This document shows, piece by piece, positions 44,464-54,633 of a stretch of 64,000 bases of DNA. The notes under the pieces are model-generated. The model was not told the origin of the DNA. It made no database searches and saw nothing but the letters and a program-made list of their open reading frames with translations. A program made the translations under genes and the position numbers. Position 1 is the stretch's first letter. Each line of letters starts with the position of its first letter. This DNA is from Zoogloea sp. (GTDB lineage: Bacteria > Pseudomonadota > Gammaproteobacteria > Burkholderiales > Rhodocyclaceae): NCBI RefSeq assembly GCF_028689785.1, contig NZ_JAQVCN010000010.1, forward strand, positions 1-64,000, in the 5' to 3' direction.

Positions 44464-45032
44464 TCATCTACCTCCACGGCTTTCGTTCCGGCCCCGAATC
44501 CTGGAAAGCCCGCAGTCTGGGGGCACGCATGGCCGCCCACGGCCTGGGCGAAGCCCTGTGGTGCGGCCAGCTCCCCGTCTCTGCCCGGGACGCCATCGCC
44601 CTTGCGGAAGCCCAAATCGCCCGCTGCCACACCCCGCCCACCGTGGTCGGCAGCTCACTCGGCGGCTATTACGCCACCCATCTGGCCGAAAAGCATGGGC
44701 TCAGGGCGGTACTGGTCAATCCGGCGGTGATCGCGCCCCTGTCCCTGTCGGCCTACCTGGGCACCCAGACCCATATGTACACCGGGGAGGCCTTCGAATT
44801 CACCCCCACCCACATCGCCGAGCTACAGGCCATCGAAGTCCCGGCCATCACCCTGCCCGAACGCTACTGGCTGATGGTCGAGACCGGTGACGAGGTGCTC
44901 GACTACCGCCACGCGGTAGCCCGTTATGCAGGCTGCCGGCAAAGTGTGCTGGATGGCGGTGACCACAGTTTCACCCGCTGGGACGACTACCTCGACCCCC
45001 TCCTTCAGTTCGCTGGACTTCTGCCCGAATGA
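44460..45032 (+). CDS. YqiA-type esterase (UPF0227 family)
   Basis: A 190-residue alpha/beta-hydrolase with a compact fold. The start [19 protein letters not shown] and nucleophile elbow TVVGSSLGGYYATHLAEK are typical of YqiA, an esterase preferring short acyl esters. The catalytic His lies in DGGDHSFTRWDDY. The ATG overlaps the upstream stop (ATGA) and its stop overlaps the methyltransferase start, so these genes form a coupled series. Confidence 0.85.
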   Translation: MIIYLHGFRSGPESWKARSLGARMAAHGLGEALWCGQLPVSARDAIALAEAQIARCHTPPTVVGSSLGGYYATHLAEKHGLRAVLVNPAVIAPLSLSAYLGTQTHMYTGEAFEFTPTHIAELQAIEVPAITLPERYWLMVETGDEVLDYRHAVARYAGCRQSVLDGGDHSFTRWDDYLDPLLQFAGLLPE

Positions 45033-45880
45033 CGACCCAGACTCCCTCGGGCTTCGACGCCCGTCGCTTCAAGGCCCTGGAGCGCAGCGGCTTCAACCGT
45101 ATCGCCTCCCGCTATGCCGATGGCGCGCCCCTGCGGGCCACCCTGCAAGCCGCGCTCCTCGACGCTGCCATGCTGGCCCCCGGTGAGCATGTCCTGGATC
45201 TGGCTGCAGGCCCCGGCCTGCTGGCCCGTGACGCAGCCCACCGGGTATTGCCCGACGGTTGGGTGCTGGCCAGCGACATCGCCGAAACCATGCTCGCAGA
45301 GGGGCTGCGGCGTGCCACCCTGGAAGGCTTGCCCGATCTCCTTGCCACCGCGTGTGACGCAGAACACCTGGCCTTTGCCGACGGCAGCTTCGATGTCGCC
45401 CTGCTCGGCCTGGGCCTGTTCATCTTTCCCGATCCGGGCAAAGCCCTGACCGAGCTGCACCGGGTGCTCCGGCCGGGCGGGCGCATCGCCCTTTCGGTGT
45501 GGAGCCCCAGAGATGACGTGCCACTGATCGCCCGCGCCCAGGACTGCATCGCCCGGCTGCTGCCGGCCCCCAAGGTACCGCGCCCGTCGGTGTTCCGCCT
45601 GGGCACGACCGAGGCTCTGGAGCCCCTGCTTCAGGCAGCAGGCTTCAGCCGGATTGAGTTCGCGCCCCACGCCTTCACCTGCCGGTTTGCCTGCGCCGAC
45701 GACTACTGGCAGGCCTTCCTGGACCTGGCCGGGGGTGCGGCGGAAGCCCTGTCGCGGCTCCCCGAGGCAATCCAGACCCGGCTGCGTGACGAGGTAGCCA
45801 CGGAACTCGCCCCCCACCGGGACGGGGACAGCTACGCCGTGGCCGGCAGCGTGCTGATCGCCACCGGGCAGCGCGCCTGA
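45029..45880 (+). CDS. SAM-dependent methyltransferase, class I (UbiE/COQ5-like)
   Basis: A 283-residue methyltransferase. The SAM motif I is VLDLAAGPGLLARDA, with motif II around DAEHLAFADGSFDVALLG and ELHRVLRPGGRIALSVWSP. This resembles ubiquinone/menaquinone-type methylases, but the acceptor cannot be read off; UbiE itself has other motifs. It is the last gene of the uppP series and its end is 1 base from the convergent photolyase. Confidence 0.85.
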   Translation: MTTQTPSGFDARRFKALERSGFNRIASRYADGAPLRATLQAALLDAAMLAPGEHVLDLAAGPGLLARDAAHRVLPDGWVLASDIAETMLAEGLRRATLEGLPDLLATACDAEHLAFADGSFDVALLGLGLFIFPDPGKALTELHRVLRPGGRIALSVWSPRDDVPLIARAQDCIARLLPAPKVPRPSVFRLGTTEALEPLLQAAGFSRIEFAPHAFTCRFACADDYWQAFLDLAGGAAEALSRLPEAIQTRLRDEVATELAPHRDGDSYAVAGSVLIATGQRA

Positions 45881-45881
45881 A

Positions 45882-47327
45882 TCAGGCCTCCTCGGCCGAC
45901 TCCGCCGCGGCCCCCTTGACCACGCCAAACCGGGCCAGGGTGCGCTCCCGCGCCTTGGCGTGATCAACAACCGGTGCGGGATAGTCGGTGCCGATCACGC
46001 AGCCGGCGAGCTTCTGGTCGATGGGCGGCAGGGTCCACGGGGCGTGGATGTACTTGTCGGGTACCCGCGCCAGCTCCGGCAGATAGCGCCGGATGAAGCT
46101 GCCGTCAGGATCGAATTTTTCTGACTGGGTCACCGGATTGAAGATGCGGAAGTAGGGTTGCGCATCACAGCCCGTGGAGGCCGCCCACTGCCAGCCGCCA
46201 TTGTTGGCTGCCAGATCGAAGTCATTCAGATGCTCGGCGAAATAAGCCTCACCGGCCCGCCAGTCGATGCCCAGATCCTTGGTCAGGAAGGACGCCACAA
46301 TCATGCGCAGACGGTTGTGCATGTAGCCGCTATGGTTGATCTGGCGCATCGCCGCATCCACGATGGGGTAACCCGTGCGCCCCTCGCACCAGGCGGCAAA
46401 CAGCGCAGGATCGGCGTCCCAGGCCACCCGGTCGTACTCGGGCCGAAAGCTCGCCCCCACCACCCGGGGGTGATGCCACAGGATCTGGAAATAGAAATCC
46501 CGCCACACCAGTTCCGACAGCCAGGTGTCCGCCCCTTCGCCGCCAGCATCCCGGGCTGCCCGGGCCAGCTCACGGATCGACACGGTACCGAAACGCAGGT
46601 GCACCGACAGGTAGGACACCCCCTTCACCGCCGGAAAGTCCCGCCGGGCCTTGTAGCGCCCGATGCGTTTGAGGAAATCCTCGAACAGCCGGCGCCCACC
46701 GGCCATGCCCGGAACGATGCCCAGCTCGCCCAGGTTGGTCGCCTCGAAACCCAGCCTGGCCAGATCCGGCAGGCACTCTCCCTCCGGGAGGGGCGCCAGT
46801 CGGGCAGCATACTTGTCTACCGGGTAGGCCTTGAGATGAAAGTCGGTCAGCGTCTTGAGCCAGGCGCGCTTGTAAGGAGTGAACACCGAGAACGGCGCGC
46901 CACCCTGGGTCAACACCTCGGCCTTCTCAAAGATCACCTGATCCTTGAAGTCGGCAAAGCTGATTCCCAGCAGGCGCAGACGCTCGGCCACATCACCGTC
47001 CCGGGCAATGGCAGCAGGCTCGTAGTCCCGGTTGGCCAACACTACCTCTACACCAAGGTGCTGGGCCAGAGCAGGAATGGCGTCCCGCGCCCCGGCATGG
47101 CGCACGATGAGGCCGCCGCCTCGGGCCCGCAGAGCGGAGTCCAGCTCGGCCACGCAGCCAAGAATGAACTCCACCCGCCGGTCGCAGCGACTCGGCAGGG
47201 CATCGAGAATTTCCCGATCGAAAACAAAGGCACAAAATACCCGCTGGTAATTTTTGAGGGCGTGATACAGCGCGGCATGATCAAAGTCGCGCAGGTCGCG
47301 ACGAAACCAGACAAGGGCAGCAGACAT
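45882..47327 (-). CDS. phrB: Deoxyribodipyrimidine photolyase, class I
   Basis: A 481-residue photolyase. The start [20 protein letters not shown] is characteristic; the C-terminal FAD domain contains [35 protein letters not shown] and [18 protein letters not shown]. It repairs cyclobutane pyrimidine dimers with light, using FAD and probably an antenna cofactor. ATG 47327 is preferred; the longer frame adds 24 residues without sense. It is convergent with the uppP series. Confidence 0.93.
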   Translation of the reverse strand: MSAALVWFRRDLRDFDHAALYHALKNYQRVFCAFVFDREILDALPSRCDRRVEFILGCVAELDSALRARGGGLIVRHAGARDAIPALAQHLGVEVVLANRDYEPAAIARDGDVAERLRLLGISFADFKDQVIFEKAEVLTQGGAPFSVFTPYKRAWLKTLTDFHLKAYPVDKYAARLAPLPEGECLPDLARLGFEATNLGELGIVPGMAGGRRLFEDFLKRIGRYKARRDFPAVKGVSYLSVHLRFGTVSIRELARAARDAGGEGADTWLSELVWRDFYFQILWHHPRVVGASFRPEYDRVAWDADPALFAAWCEGRTGYPIVDAAMRQINHSGYMHNRLRMIVASFLTKDLGIDWRAGEAYFAEHLNDFDLAANNGGWQWAASTGCDAQPYFRIFNPVTQSEKFDPDGSFIRRYLPELARVPDKYIHAPWTLPPIDQKLAGCVIGTDYPAPVVDHAKARERTLARFGVVKGAAAESAEEA

Positions 47328-47419
47328 GGGCGGCAGGTCAATCGGCAGGGAAGCAATGGACGCAAGCATGCCCCAAAAGTTGCCGCTACAATCGGGCACC
47401 TCGGCTTAAAATAGCACCC

Positions 47420-47986
47420 GTGATTACGACGACCATCAACCTTACCGATCATTTCCTGATCGCCATGCCTGCCATGGCTGATCCGAACTTTTCGCGCACC
47501 CTCACCTACATTGCCGAACACAACGAGAACGGCGCCATGGGGGTGATCGTCAATCGCCCCACCGACATGCGCCTGGCAAGCCTGTTCGAGCGCATCGACA
47601 TGCCTCTGGAGCACCACGAGTTTGCGGATCTGCCCGTGTATTTCGGTGGCCCGGTTCAGTCCGACCGGGGCTTCGTGCTGCACCGCCCGGCGGGCAGCTG
47701 GCACTCGACCCTCAAGGTCAGTGACACCGTCGGCTTGACCAGCTCTCGCGATGTGCTCCAGTCCCTGGCCACCGAAGGCGAGCCCGGCGAGGTGCTGGTG
47801 GCTCTCGGCTATGCCGGCTGGTCTGCCGGCCAGCTTGAGCACGAACTGGCCCAGAACGCCTGGCTCACCGTGCCGGCCGACCTGTCCATCGTTTTCGACC
47901 TGCCGTCCGAAGAACGCCTGGCCGCCGCCATGCAGCTCCTTGGCATTGATTTCGCCAAGCTCTCCGACGTGGCCGGACACGCCTGA
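47420..47986 (+). CDS. YqgE/AlgH family protein
   Basis: A 188-residue cytoplasmic protein of the YqgE family ([56 protein letters not shown]). Function uncertain; it is named for an effect on alginate regulation. GTG 47420 is the start. The next gene, ruvX, begins directly after the stop, a conserved pair. It starts the ruvX-pyrR-pyrB-pyrC' operon. Confidence 0.9.
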   Translation: MITTTINLTDHFLIAMPAMADPNFSRTLTYIAEHNENGAMGVIVNRPTDMRLASLFERIDMPLEHHEFADLPVYFGGPVQSDRGFVLHRPAGSWHSTLKVSDTVGLTSSRDVLQSLATEGEPGEVLVALGYAGWSAGQLEHELAQNAWLTVPADLSIVFDLPSEERLAAAMQLLGIDFAKLSDVAGHA

Positions 47987-48415
47987 GTGGGAACCGTCCT
48001 CGGCTTCGACTTCGGCCTGGCCCGCATCGGCGTGGCCGTGGGTGAAACGGAAACAGGCCACGCGCACCCCCTTGTGGTGATATCCGAAGAAGCCAATGCA
48101 GCACGCTTCGCGGCCATCGAGGCGCTCCTTGCTGAATGGAAGCCGACCGCCCTGGTAGTGGGCCTGCCCACCCACCTGGACGGTAGCGAACACGCCATGA
48201 CCGTGCGTTGCCGCCGCTTCGCCAACCAGCTCCACGGCCGCTACGGGCTGCCGGTCACGCTGGTGGACGAGCGGCTGTCATCGGCCGAAGCGGAAGAACG
48301 CCTCAGTGAGGCCGGCCACCAAGGCTGGCGCAAGCAAAAGCCCCGACTCGACTCGGCCGCCGCCCAGATCATCCTGCTCCAGTACTTTGAAAGTGCCCGC
48401 CATGCAACTCCCTGA
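47987..48415 (+). CDS. ruvX: Holliday junction resolvase RuvX-like (YqgF)
   Basis: A 142-residue RNase H-fold protein: [54 protein letters not shown] and a C-terminal [16 protein letters not shown]. The first Asp in GFDFG is the catalytic residue. YqgF proteins act in 16S rRNA maturation and are predicted nucleases. The GTG start immediately follows the yqgE stop, and the stop overlaps pyrR by 14 bases. Confidence 0.92.
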   Translation: MGTVLGFDFGLARIGVAVGETETGHAHPLVVISEEANAARFAAIEALLAEWKPTALVVGLPTHLDGSEHAMTVRCRRFANQLHGRYGLPVTLVDERLSSAEAEERLSEAGHQGWRKQKPRLDSAAAQIILLQYFESARHATP

Positions 48416-48902
48416 AGCCGAACATCTCATCGCCACCCTCGCCGAGACGATGCGCCCCCGGGTCACCGCCGACACCTGCCTGGTCGGCATCCACACTGGC
48501 GGGGTATGGCTGGCTGAGCGCCTGCATGCGCTGCTGGGCCTGTCCCAACCCCTTGGCAGCATCGACGTCAGCTTCTACCGGGACGACTACGCCGCCAAGG
48601 GCCTGCACCCCCAGCCCCAGGGCTCCAGGATCCCCTTCGACGTGGAAGATGCCCACATCGTCATCGTCGATGACGTGCTGTACACCGGCCGCACCACCCG
48701 TGCCGCCCTCAACGAGCTCTTCGACTACGGCCGCCCCTCCCGGGTCGACCTGGCAGTGCTCATCGACCGGGGCGGCCGCGAGCTGCCCATCGCCCCCAGT
48801 TTCTGTGCCCTCACCCTGCCCGCACCCCTCCCAGCCGGGCAAAACCTCCAACTTGAGCGTGACGCCACCGGCGCCCTCACCATGAGGCTGATCCATGCGT
48901 AA
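48402..48902 (+). CDS. pyrR: PyrR bifunctional regulator/uracil phosphoribosyltransferase-like protein
   Basis: A 166-residue PRTase-fold protein. The PRPP-binding motif is [33 protein letters not shown] and [20 protein letters not shown] segments are as in PyrR. In Gram-positives PyrR binds pyr mRNA to attenuate transcription; in proteobacteria it more often has only UPRTase activity. No PyrR-binding attenuator is evident ahead of pyrB, which overlaps its end by 8 bases. Confidence 0.9.
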   Translation: MQLPEAEHLIATLAETMRPRVTADTCLVGIHTGGVWLAERLHALLGLSQPLGSIDVSFYRDDYAAKGLHPQPQGSRIPFDVEDAHIVIVDDVLYTGRTTRAALNELFDYGRPSRVDLAVLIDRGGRELPIAPSFCALTLPAPLPAGQNLQLERDATGALTMRLIHA

Positions 48903-49857
48903 TCCCCAACTCAACAAGCACGGCGAGCTGCAGCACCTGCTGACCCTCGACGGCCTGCCCCGTGCCATCATCAACCAGATCCTCGACACCGCCGCGCCCT
49001 TCACCGAAGTTGCCGAGCGCGAGGTCAAGAAGCTGCCTCTCTTGCGTGGCAAGAGCGTGTTCAACCTGTTCTTCGAGAACAGCACCCGCACCCGCACCAC
49101 CTTCGAGATCGCCGCCAAGCGCCTGTCGGCCGACGTGATCAACCTCAACGTGGCCACCTCCTCCACCAAGAAGGGCGAGACCCTGCTCGACACCGTGGAC
49201 AACCTGTGTGCCATGCACGCCGACATGTTCGTGGTGCGCCACGAATCCAGCGGCGCCCCGCACCTGATCGCCCAGCACCTGGAAAACACCGGCCGTGACC
49301 ACATCCACGTGGTCAATGCCGGCGACGGACGTCATGCTCACCCCACCCAGGGGCTGCTGGACATGTACACCATCCGGCATTACAAAAAAGAGTTCCACAA
49401 CCTCACCGTGGCCATCGTTGGCGACGTACTCCACTCCCGCGTGGCGCGCTCCCAGATCGCCGCGCTGACCACGCTGGGTGTGCCTGAAGTACGCGTGATC
49501 GGCCCCCGCACCCTGCTCCCCACTGATGTGGAAAAAATGGGCGTGCGTTACTGCGCCACCATGGAGGAAGGCCTGAAGGGCGTGGACGTGGTGATGATGC
49601 TGCGCCTTCAGAACGAACGCATGAACGGCGCCCTGCTCCCCAGCCCCCAGGAGTTCTTCAAGGTGTGGGGCCTCACCGCTGAAAAGCTGGCCCTGGCCAA
49701 GCCCGACGCCATAGTGATGCACCCGGGCCCCATGAACCGGGGCGTCGAGATCGACTCCGCCGTGGCCGACGGCGGCCAGGCCGTGATCCTGCCCCAGGTC
49801 ACCTTCGGTATCGCGGTCCGCATGGCCGTGATGAGCATGCTGGGCGGCAGCCACTGA
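48895..49857 (+). CDS. pyrB: Aspartate carbamoyltransferase catalytic subunit
   Basis: A 320-residue PyrB. The carbamoyl-phosphate site is [20 protein letters not shown] and the second signature [25 protein letters not shown] and [12 protein letters not shown] are also diagnostic. It starts pyrimidine synthesis with carbamoyl phosphate and aspartate. There is no pyrI, and the next gene is the inactive dihydroorotase homologue, the arrangement of class A ATCase in which PyrB associates with PyrC'. Confidence 0.95.
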   Translation: MRNPQLNKHGELQHLLTLDGLPRAIINQILDTAAPFTEVAEREVKKLPLLRGKSVFNLFFENSTRTRTTFEIAAKRLSADVINLNVATSSTKKGETLLDTVDNLCAMHADMFVVRHESSGAPHLIAQHLENTGRDHIHVVNAGDGRHAHPTQGLLDMYTIRHYKKEFHNLTVAIVGDVLHSRVARSQIAALTTLGVPEVRVIGPRTLLPTDVEKMGVRYCATMEEGLKGVDVVMMLRLQNERMNGALLPSPQEFFKVWGLTAEKLALAKPDAIVMHPGPMNRGVEIDSAVADGGQAVILPQVTFGIAVRMAVMSMLGGSH

Positions 49858-49877
49858 GCACACACAGGTTTCTGACG

Positions 49878-51155
49878 ATGAACATCCATATCCAGAACGG
49901 CCGACTCATCGACCCGGCCAACAAGATCGACGCCCAGCACGACCTTTTCATCGCCGACGGCAAGATCGTCGGCGTTGGCAGCGCGCCCGCCGGCTTCAGC
50001 GCCAACAGAATGATCGACGCCAGCGGCCTCGTCGTCGCCCCCGGCCTGATCGACCTCGCCGCCCGGCTCCGTGAGCCCGGCTTTGAGTACAAGGCCACCC
50101 TCGAATCCGAAATGGACGCCGCCATGGCCGGTGGCATCACCAGTCTGGCCATCCCCCCCGACACCGACCCGGTGCTGGACGAACCCGGCCTGGTCGAGAT
50201 GCTGTGCTACCGTGCCAAGAAGCTCAACCGGGCCCACGTCTACCCGGTCGGCGCGCTGACCATCGGCCTCAAGGGCGAACAGCTCTCCGAGATGGCCGAG
50301 CTGGTGGAAGCCGGCTGCGTGGCCTTCAGCCAGGCCAACACGCCCATCCTCGACACCCGGGTGCTGTCCCGCGCGATGCTCTACGCCGCCACCTTCGGGT
50401 TCCGCATCTGGCTGCAACCCATCGACCCCTACCTCGCCCGGGGCGGCGTGGCCCACGACGGAGAGGTCGCGTCCCGCCTCGGTCTGCCGGGCCTCCCGGC
50501 CAGCGCCGAGATCATCGCCCTGTACACCTATCTGCGCCTTGCCCGCCAGACCGGCGCCCGCCTGCACATCACCCGCGTGTCCTGTGCCGAGAGCCTCGAT
50601 CTGATCGAACAAGCCCGCAAGGACGGCGTGGACGTGAGCTGTGATGTAGCCGCCCACCATCTGCACCTGTGCGACATGGACATCGGCTACTTCAACCCCC
50701 ACTGTCACGTCATCCCGCCGCTGCGCAGCCAGCGTGACCGTATCGCCCTATCGAAGGCCCTGGCCGATGGGCGCATCAACGCCATCTGCTCCGATCACAC
50801 CCCGGTGGATGACGACGCCAAGCAGGCCCCATTCAGTGAATCGGAGCCCGGCACCACCGGTCTGGAACTACTCTTGCCCCTGACCCTCAAGTGGGCCAAC
50901 GAACACCAGCTGCCGTTGATTGATGCCCTTGCCCGGGTCACGTCGGAAGCGGCAAAAATTGCCGGCATTGCCAAGGGGGGGCACCTTTCTGTTGGAGCCC
51001 GTGCCGACATCTGCATCTTCGATCCGAACTGTCACCAGCAGATCACCCGCAGCATGCTCAAGAGCCAGGGCAAGAACACGCCTTTCCTGGGCCTGGAGTT
51101 GCCTGGGCGGGTGCGCTGCACGCTGGTCGAAGGCACGGTGATGTACGAAGTCTGA
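49878..51155 (+). CDS. Non-catalytic dihydroorotase-like subunit (PyrC')
   Basis: A 425-residue dihydroorotase homologue. The usual metal motif DxHxHxREPG is LIDLAARLREPGFEYK, so H is A61 and H is R63, and the usual carboxylated Lys region is YPVGALTIGLKGEQL with Ile in the key place. The AHHLHLCD His and final SDHTPVDDD are kept. Such PyrC' proteins stabilise PyrB (as in Pseudomonas) and do not carry out the reaction; a true pyrC must be elsewhere. It is 20 bases downstream of pyrB. Confidence 0.9.
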   Translation: MNIHIQNGRLIDPANKIDAQHDLFIADGKIVGVGSAPAGFSANRMIDASGLVVAPGLIDLAARLREPGFEYKATLESEMDAAMAGGITSLAIPPDTDPVLDEPGLVEMLCYRAKKLNRAHVYPVGALTIGLKGEQLSEMAELVEAGCVAFSQANTPILDTRVLSRAMLYAATFGFRIWLQPIDPYLARGGVAHDGEVASRLGLPGLPASAEIIALYTYLRLARQTGARLHITRVSCAESLDLIEQARKDGVDVSCDVAAHHLHLCDMDIGYFNPHCHVIPPLRSQRDRIALSKALADGRINAICSDHTPVDDDAKQAPFSESEPGTTGLELLLPLTLKWANEHQLPLIDALARVTSEAAKIAGIAKGGHLSVGARADICIFDPNCHQQITRSMLKSQGKNTPFLGLELPGRVRCTLVEGTVMYEV

Positions 51156-51191
51156 CTTCGTCCCCCGGAAGGTCTTCTTCCGCACCCGGCA

Positions 51192-51217
51192 CAAGCGGCG
51201 CCCCATGGCGCCGTTTG
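51192..51217 (+). terminator. Hairpin downstream of pyrC', candidate terminator
   Basis: Arms 51192-51202 and 51207-51217 form an 11-bp stem (one G-U pair) around the GGCGCC-ccat-GGCGCC core with a 4-base loop. It is followed by cgcttctctcttc, pyrimidine-rich but without a clear T-run. It lies 37 bases after pyrC', so it likely ends the operon. Confidence 0.5.
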
Positions 51218-51374
51218 CGCTTCTCTCTTCGACACAACAATTTAACAAAGTCCGCCGAATTTTCATCGGCATATGCCGATAACACCCACTCGGCACACGT
51301 CGCTGGCCGACACGATGATCAGGTCAGCCCACTGGGGATGACATCTGCAGCTTGGCGATTCAGGGAGAGGATTT

Positions 51375-52409
51375 GTGATCAGCGGTTCTGTCGAACAGGC
51401 TGCCGAGCGTTTACGCAAGGCTGTCCCTATCATGGTGAAGCACGGAATCCCCGTGACACCCCTCAATTACGCTCTCTGGTACACCTACGTCGCCAACGAA
51501 GACCCGAGCCTGAACCAGCGGATAGACGACATCGTCGCGGCCTACGGCACCATTCCCGTCAGCACGGCAGAAGACCTCTTCAAGGCGCACATTTCCCCGA
51601 CGGGCGCCCACGAGACAGCCCTTGGACGGATGAAGGATGACCTGGAGAAAATGGTCCAGGGCATCGGCAAGGACCTGAACGCCACCATCGCCGGCACCCA
51701 ATCCTTCAACTCTCTGCTCGACGAATGCAGCCGCGACCTGCGAGGGCCGACCTCTGTAAGCGCCACCATCGACGACGTGTTCGGCACAGTCGAAAAGCTC
51801 CTGCAGGGCTCCACCGCGATGCAGGAGAGCACCTCCCGTTTCGAGCAGCGCCTGAGCGCAGCCAACGCAGAGATCCGGCGTCTGCGCAGCGAGATGGAAG
51901 CCCTGCGCCAGAACGCCATGCATGACGAACTGACCGGGGTCTATAACCGCCGGGCCTTCGACACCGAGCTCGGACAGTTCTTGGGGCAAGGCGAGCGGGC
52001 GCCCCTCATCCACCTGGCGATGCTCGATATCGACCATTTCAAAGAGTTCAACGACCGCTTCGGCCACCCCGTGGGCGACCGTGTATTGAGCCTGGTCGGC
52101 GCCCAGCTCAACAACGTGGCCCGGGTGGGCGTGTCGGTGTACCGCTACGGCGGCGAGGAGTTCGCCCTCATTTTCTGCGGCGGCACCCTTGCCCAGGCCG
52201 CCGAACTGGCCGAAACCCTGCGCCTTTCCATTGAGCGCCTGGTACTCAAGGACAGCCGCAGCGGCGAACGCCTGGCTTATATCACCGCCTCCATCGGCCT
52301 CGCCAGCCGCCACCCTGGAGAGTCGGCGGGCGATCTGATCACCCGTAGCGACAAGGCCCTCTATGAGGCCAAGGCCCGTGGCCGCAACCGGCTCTGCCAG
52401 GCTTCCTGA
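51375..52409 (+). CDS. Diguanylate cyclase (GGDEF domain)
   Basis: A 344-residue cytoplasmic protein. The N-terminal helical region (about 1-175) contains HGIPVTPLNYALWYTYVANE, typical of this subgroup, with a coiled-coil portion before the domain. The GGDEF domain (about 185-344) has HDELTGVYNRRAFDTELG and an intact RYGGEEFALIF active site. The inhibitory I-site reads RVGV, without the Asp of RxxD, so product inhibition is probably lost. GTG 51375 has GGGAGAGG ahead. It would make c-di-GMP; the HD-GYP gene is a possible opposing enzyme. Confidence 0.92.
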   Translation: MISGSVEQAAERLRKAVPIMVKHGIPVTPLNYALWYTYVANEDPSLNQRIDDIVAAYGTIPVSTAEDLFKAHISPTGAHETALGRMKDDLEKMVQGIGKDLNATIAGTQSFNSLLDECSRDLRGPTSVSATIDDVFGTVEKLLQGSTAMQESTSRFEQRLSAANAEIRRLRSEMEALRQNAMHDELTGVYNRRAFDTELGQFLGQGERAPLIHLAMLDIDHFKEFNDRFGHPVGDRVLSLVGAQLNNVARVGVSVYRYGGEEFALIFCGGTLAQAAELAETLRLSIERLVLKDSRSGERLAYITASIGLASRHPGESAGDLITRSDKALYEAKARGRNRLCQAS

Positions 52410-52423
52410 GAGCGCGCGCCAAC

Positions 52424-53467
52424 TCAGAGCCCCCGCAGGTAACGGATACGCTCTTCCGTGAGGGGATGGGTGGAGAAGTAGTCGGATGGTGTCCGACGTG
52501 GCTTGGCTGCCTCCGAGCCTCCCTCCTGCCCCACGCTGGCCGGCATCTCCATCCGCTCCAGAATGTTGGCGAGAGCGGCGGGGGAAATCCCGTTGGCCCC
52601 CATCAGCCGGGCGGCAAACGTATCGGCCTCCCGCTCGAAGCGACGGGAATAACGCGCTTGGGACAAGGCTGCCGGAACCCCCGCCATCAGGGCGCTGACA
52701 TCGCCGATGTACCAGGCGGCAAATAAGCCGATCGCAGAGCTCTCGATGGCCAAACGCAGGCCGTGACGCCGGCTGACATGACCAAGCTCGTGGGCCAGCA
52801 CGCCGAGGATCTCTTCGTCGTTGCGAGCCAGCATCACCAGTTCATCCGTCACCACAATCAGGCCCGACGGGAGAGCCAGCGCATTAGCTCCCATACGCCC
52901 GCCTCTGCGGAAAGCAAGCTGCGGACGTACCGCTGGCGCGTCGGGCTGTGCCAGGGCCAACACACGTTTCGTCAGGGCCTGCTGGCGGGCAGCAGGCAGA
53001 CTGCTCGGACTGAAGACATTGACGTCCAGCATCTCCAGGGTTTCATCGCTGAGCCGCTCCGTCAGCGCCTCTGGAACCCCCTCCGCCAGCCGCCGGGCAA
53101 GCTGCGGCAACAGCCATTCGTGGACTGCCCAAAGGCCGGCGACCAGCACGAGGAGGGACACCAGCACCGCCGTCCGCGAAAACTGCCAGCGCACCACTGC
53201 GGCATTCCGCTGACCACTCTCTAGTAGCAAGCCCCGGAACACGTCGTCGTCGGGCAGCTCGCAGTGGGCACCATCCGGAAAAGTGATCAAGCGAGGCGCA
53301 CGGCCAAGGGGCTCGGAGAGACGCAGCACCGCCAGCGCCACGTGCCGCTCGACGTCTTCACCGCGCAACACCAACTCGCCATCGGCGAGCGACAGCTTTA
53401 CCGCACGCGCACGGGACGAGCGTCCATCGAAGTAAAGCGCATCCACCCCCTGGTCGGGCGAAGTCAT
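52424..53467 (-). CDS. M48-family membrane metallopeptidase
   Basis: A 347-residue protein. The N-terminal part to about residue 90 is soluble, then a TM segment (AVLVSLLVLVAGLWAVHEWL). The zinc motif is LAHELGHVSRRHG, with the third ligand in RRFEREADTFAARL, and a C-terminal STHPLTEERIRYL. It is closer to HtpX/YhfN-like M48 than to BepA. It is translated 3 bases after the YjgN-type gene on the minus strand, so the two probably work together. Confidence 0.85.
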   Translation of the reverse strand: MTSPDQGVDALYFDGRSSRARAVKLSLADGELVLRGEDVERHVALAVLRLSEPLGRAPRLITFPDGAHCELPDDDVFRGLLLESGQRNAAVVRWQFSRTAVLVSLLVLVAGLWAVHEWLLPQLARRLAEGVPEALTERLSDETLEMLDVNVFSPSSLPAARQQALTKRVLALAQPDAPAVRPQLAFRRGGRMGANALALPSGLIVVTDELVMLARNDEEILGVLAHELGHVSRRHGLRLAIESSAIGLFAAWYIGDVSALMAGVPAALSQARYSRRFEREADTFAARLMGANGISPAALANILERMEMPASVGQEGGSEAAKPRRTPSDYFSTHPLTEERIRYLRGL

Positions 53468-53470
53468 GGC

Positions 53471-54517
53471 TTACAGGCCCACATCCACGTCGAACATCTC
53501 CGCAGCTTCTTCACCGAGCGCGGCAAGATCAGCTTCCGTACGTGCCATAAAGTCGTCAAGATTGCCGTCCGGCAGCATCGAAATGCTCTCCAGACGGTAT
53601 TTCATCAATCGCAGCTCCGCAAAGGGGCGATACAGGCCAAGGCTGAAAACGACCCCCAGCAGGTTGGTGAGCGTGATGAAGGCCAGCCGGCGGCCAGACA
53701 CTGCACTGACAAACCGGTGCGGCCCGAGACTCAGCCCCCCCCAAACGGCGTTCTGCACCCGCGCAGCCACAAAGGGCGCCACGCACAACATCATCGCAAA
53801 GACGACGAACAGGGCCGCGCTTCCCACTATCGTCAGCGCCTGGCGCCTGGCTTCCTCATCCAGGGACAAACCCTCTGCAACACCGAGGCCAAGCAAGAGG
53901 ATGATCACGCCAGCACCAACGACCGTCACGATACCGGCGGCAAGATAAACACGATAGATCTCTCCCCGAGACAGGGCACACTGAAACTCGCTGCGCCCGA
54001 AGCCGCTGCTGCCGTACTGATACACCTTCAGAGCGTGAATCCACAGGGGAAAGGCCAAACCGAGAGACACGACGATCAGCAAGGGCAGCCCCAGGAACAC
54101 CACGTAGGCCTGCTTCACGCTGCCCCGAAAAACAAAGCGCAGGCCCCGGAAACTGCTGTTGTGCATCCGGAAACACAGGGAACGGTGCAGCAGCCAGGGC
54201 ATTACCGCCAGCAGGATCACGAGGACCAGCACGGCGAGCAGGGGCTCGGCCTCGGCCGAGAGCTGGTGGCCCATGAACATCAGGAAGGCCAGCGTCCGGC
54301 CCTTGAGGATCGATAGCGGCTCACCGTGGTAATCGAAGGCCGCTCCGGCCAGCCGGGTATGCCGATAGAAGAAGTGCATCCGCCGGACCTTGGCCCAGGC
54401 AGAGTAGATTCCAAGGGTCAGCACGGTGAGCAGCAGATTCACCGCCCATATACCGAAATAATCCCGCCCTTGCCCGGTGAAGGTGACGGGTAGCGTGGTG
54501 GTGTGTTTATCCATCAT
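53471..54517 (-). CDS. YjgN/DUF898 family inner-membrane protein
   Basis: A 348-residue protein with about six to eight hydrophobic segments. DUF898 signatures include RDYFGIWAVNLLLTVLTLGI, YSAWAKVRRMHFFYRHT and the repeat NLLGVVFSLGLYRPFAELR. Function not established; E. coli YjgN is a membrane protein of unknown role. The following gene is an M48 peptidase, a pairing also seen elsewhere. The C-terminus is soluble. Confidence 0.88.
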   Translation of the reverse strand: MMDKHTTTLPVTFTGQGRDYFGIWAVNLLLTVLTLGIYSAWAKVRRMHFFYRHTRLAGAAFDYHGEPLSILKGRTLAFLMFMGHQLSAEAEPLLAVLVLVILLAVMPWLLHRSLCFRMHNSSFRGLRFVFRGSVKQAYVVFLGLPLLIVVSLGLAFPLWIHALKVYQYGSSGFGRSEFQCALSRGEIYRVYLAAGIVTVVGAGVIILLLGLGVAEGLSLDEEARRQALTIVGSAALFVVFAMMLCVAPFVAARVQNAVWGGLSLGPHRFVSAVSGRRLAFITLTNLLGVVFSLGLYRPFAELRLMKYRLESISMLPDGNLDDFMARTEADLAALGEEAAEMFDVDVGL

Positions 54518-54581
54518 TCAGAAAAAGGTGAGCAATATGCGCATTGTATTTGCTCACGCTGCAACATCCTGCCCCTGAATG

Positions 54582-54607
54582 AAAAAACCCGGGGTGTGCA
54601 CCCCGGG
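54582..54607 (-). terminator. Rho-independent terminator of the TRAP transporter operon
   Basis: The 20-base palindrome at 54588-54607 (CCCGGGGTG, TG, CACCCCGGG) is followed on the minus strand by a TTTTTT tail (complement of 54582-54587). It lies 27 bases after the large permease gene stop. The strong stem plus T-run makes it a confident terminator. Confidence 0.88.
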
Positions 54608-54633
54608 CTCTCGCACATCACCACATCTGGCAG

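Noticed and set aside
48402..48902. PyrR-type mRNA attenuator ahead of pyrB
   Set aside because: pyrR and pyrB overlap by 8 bases, leaving no room for an attenuator between them, and no PyrR-binding hairpin with a T-run was seen.
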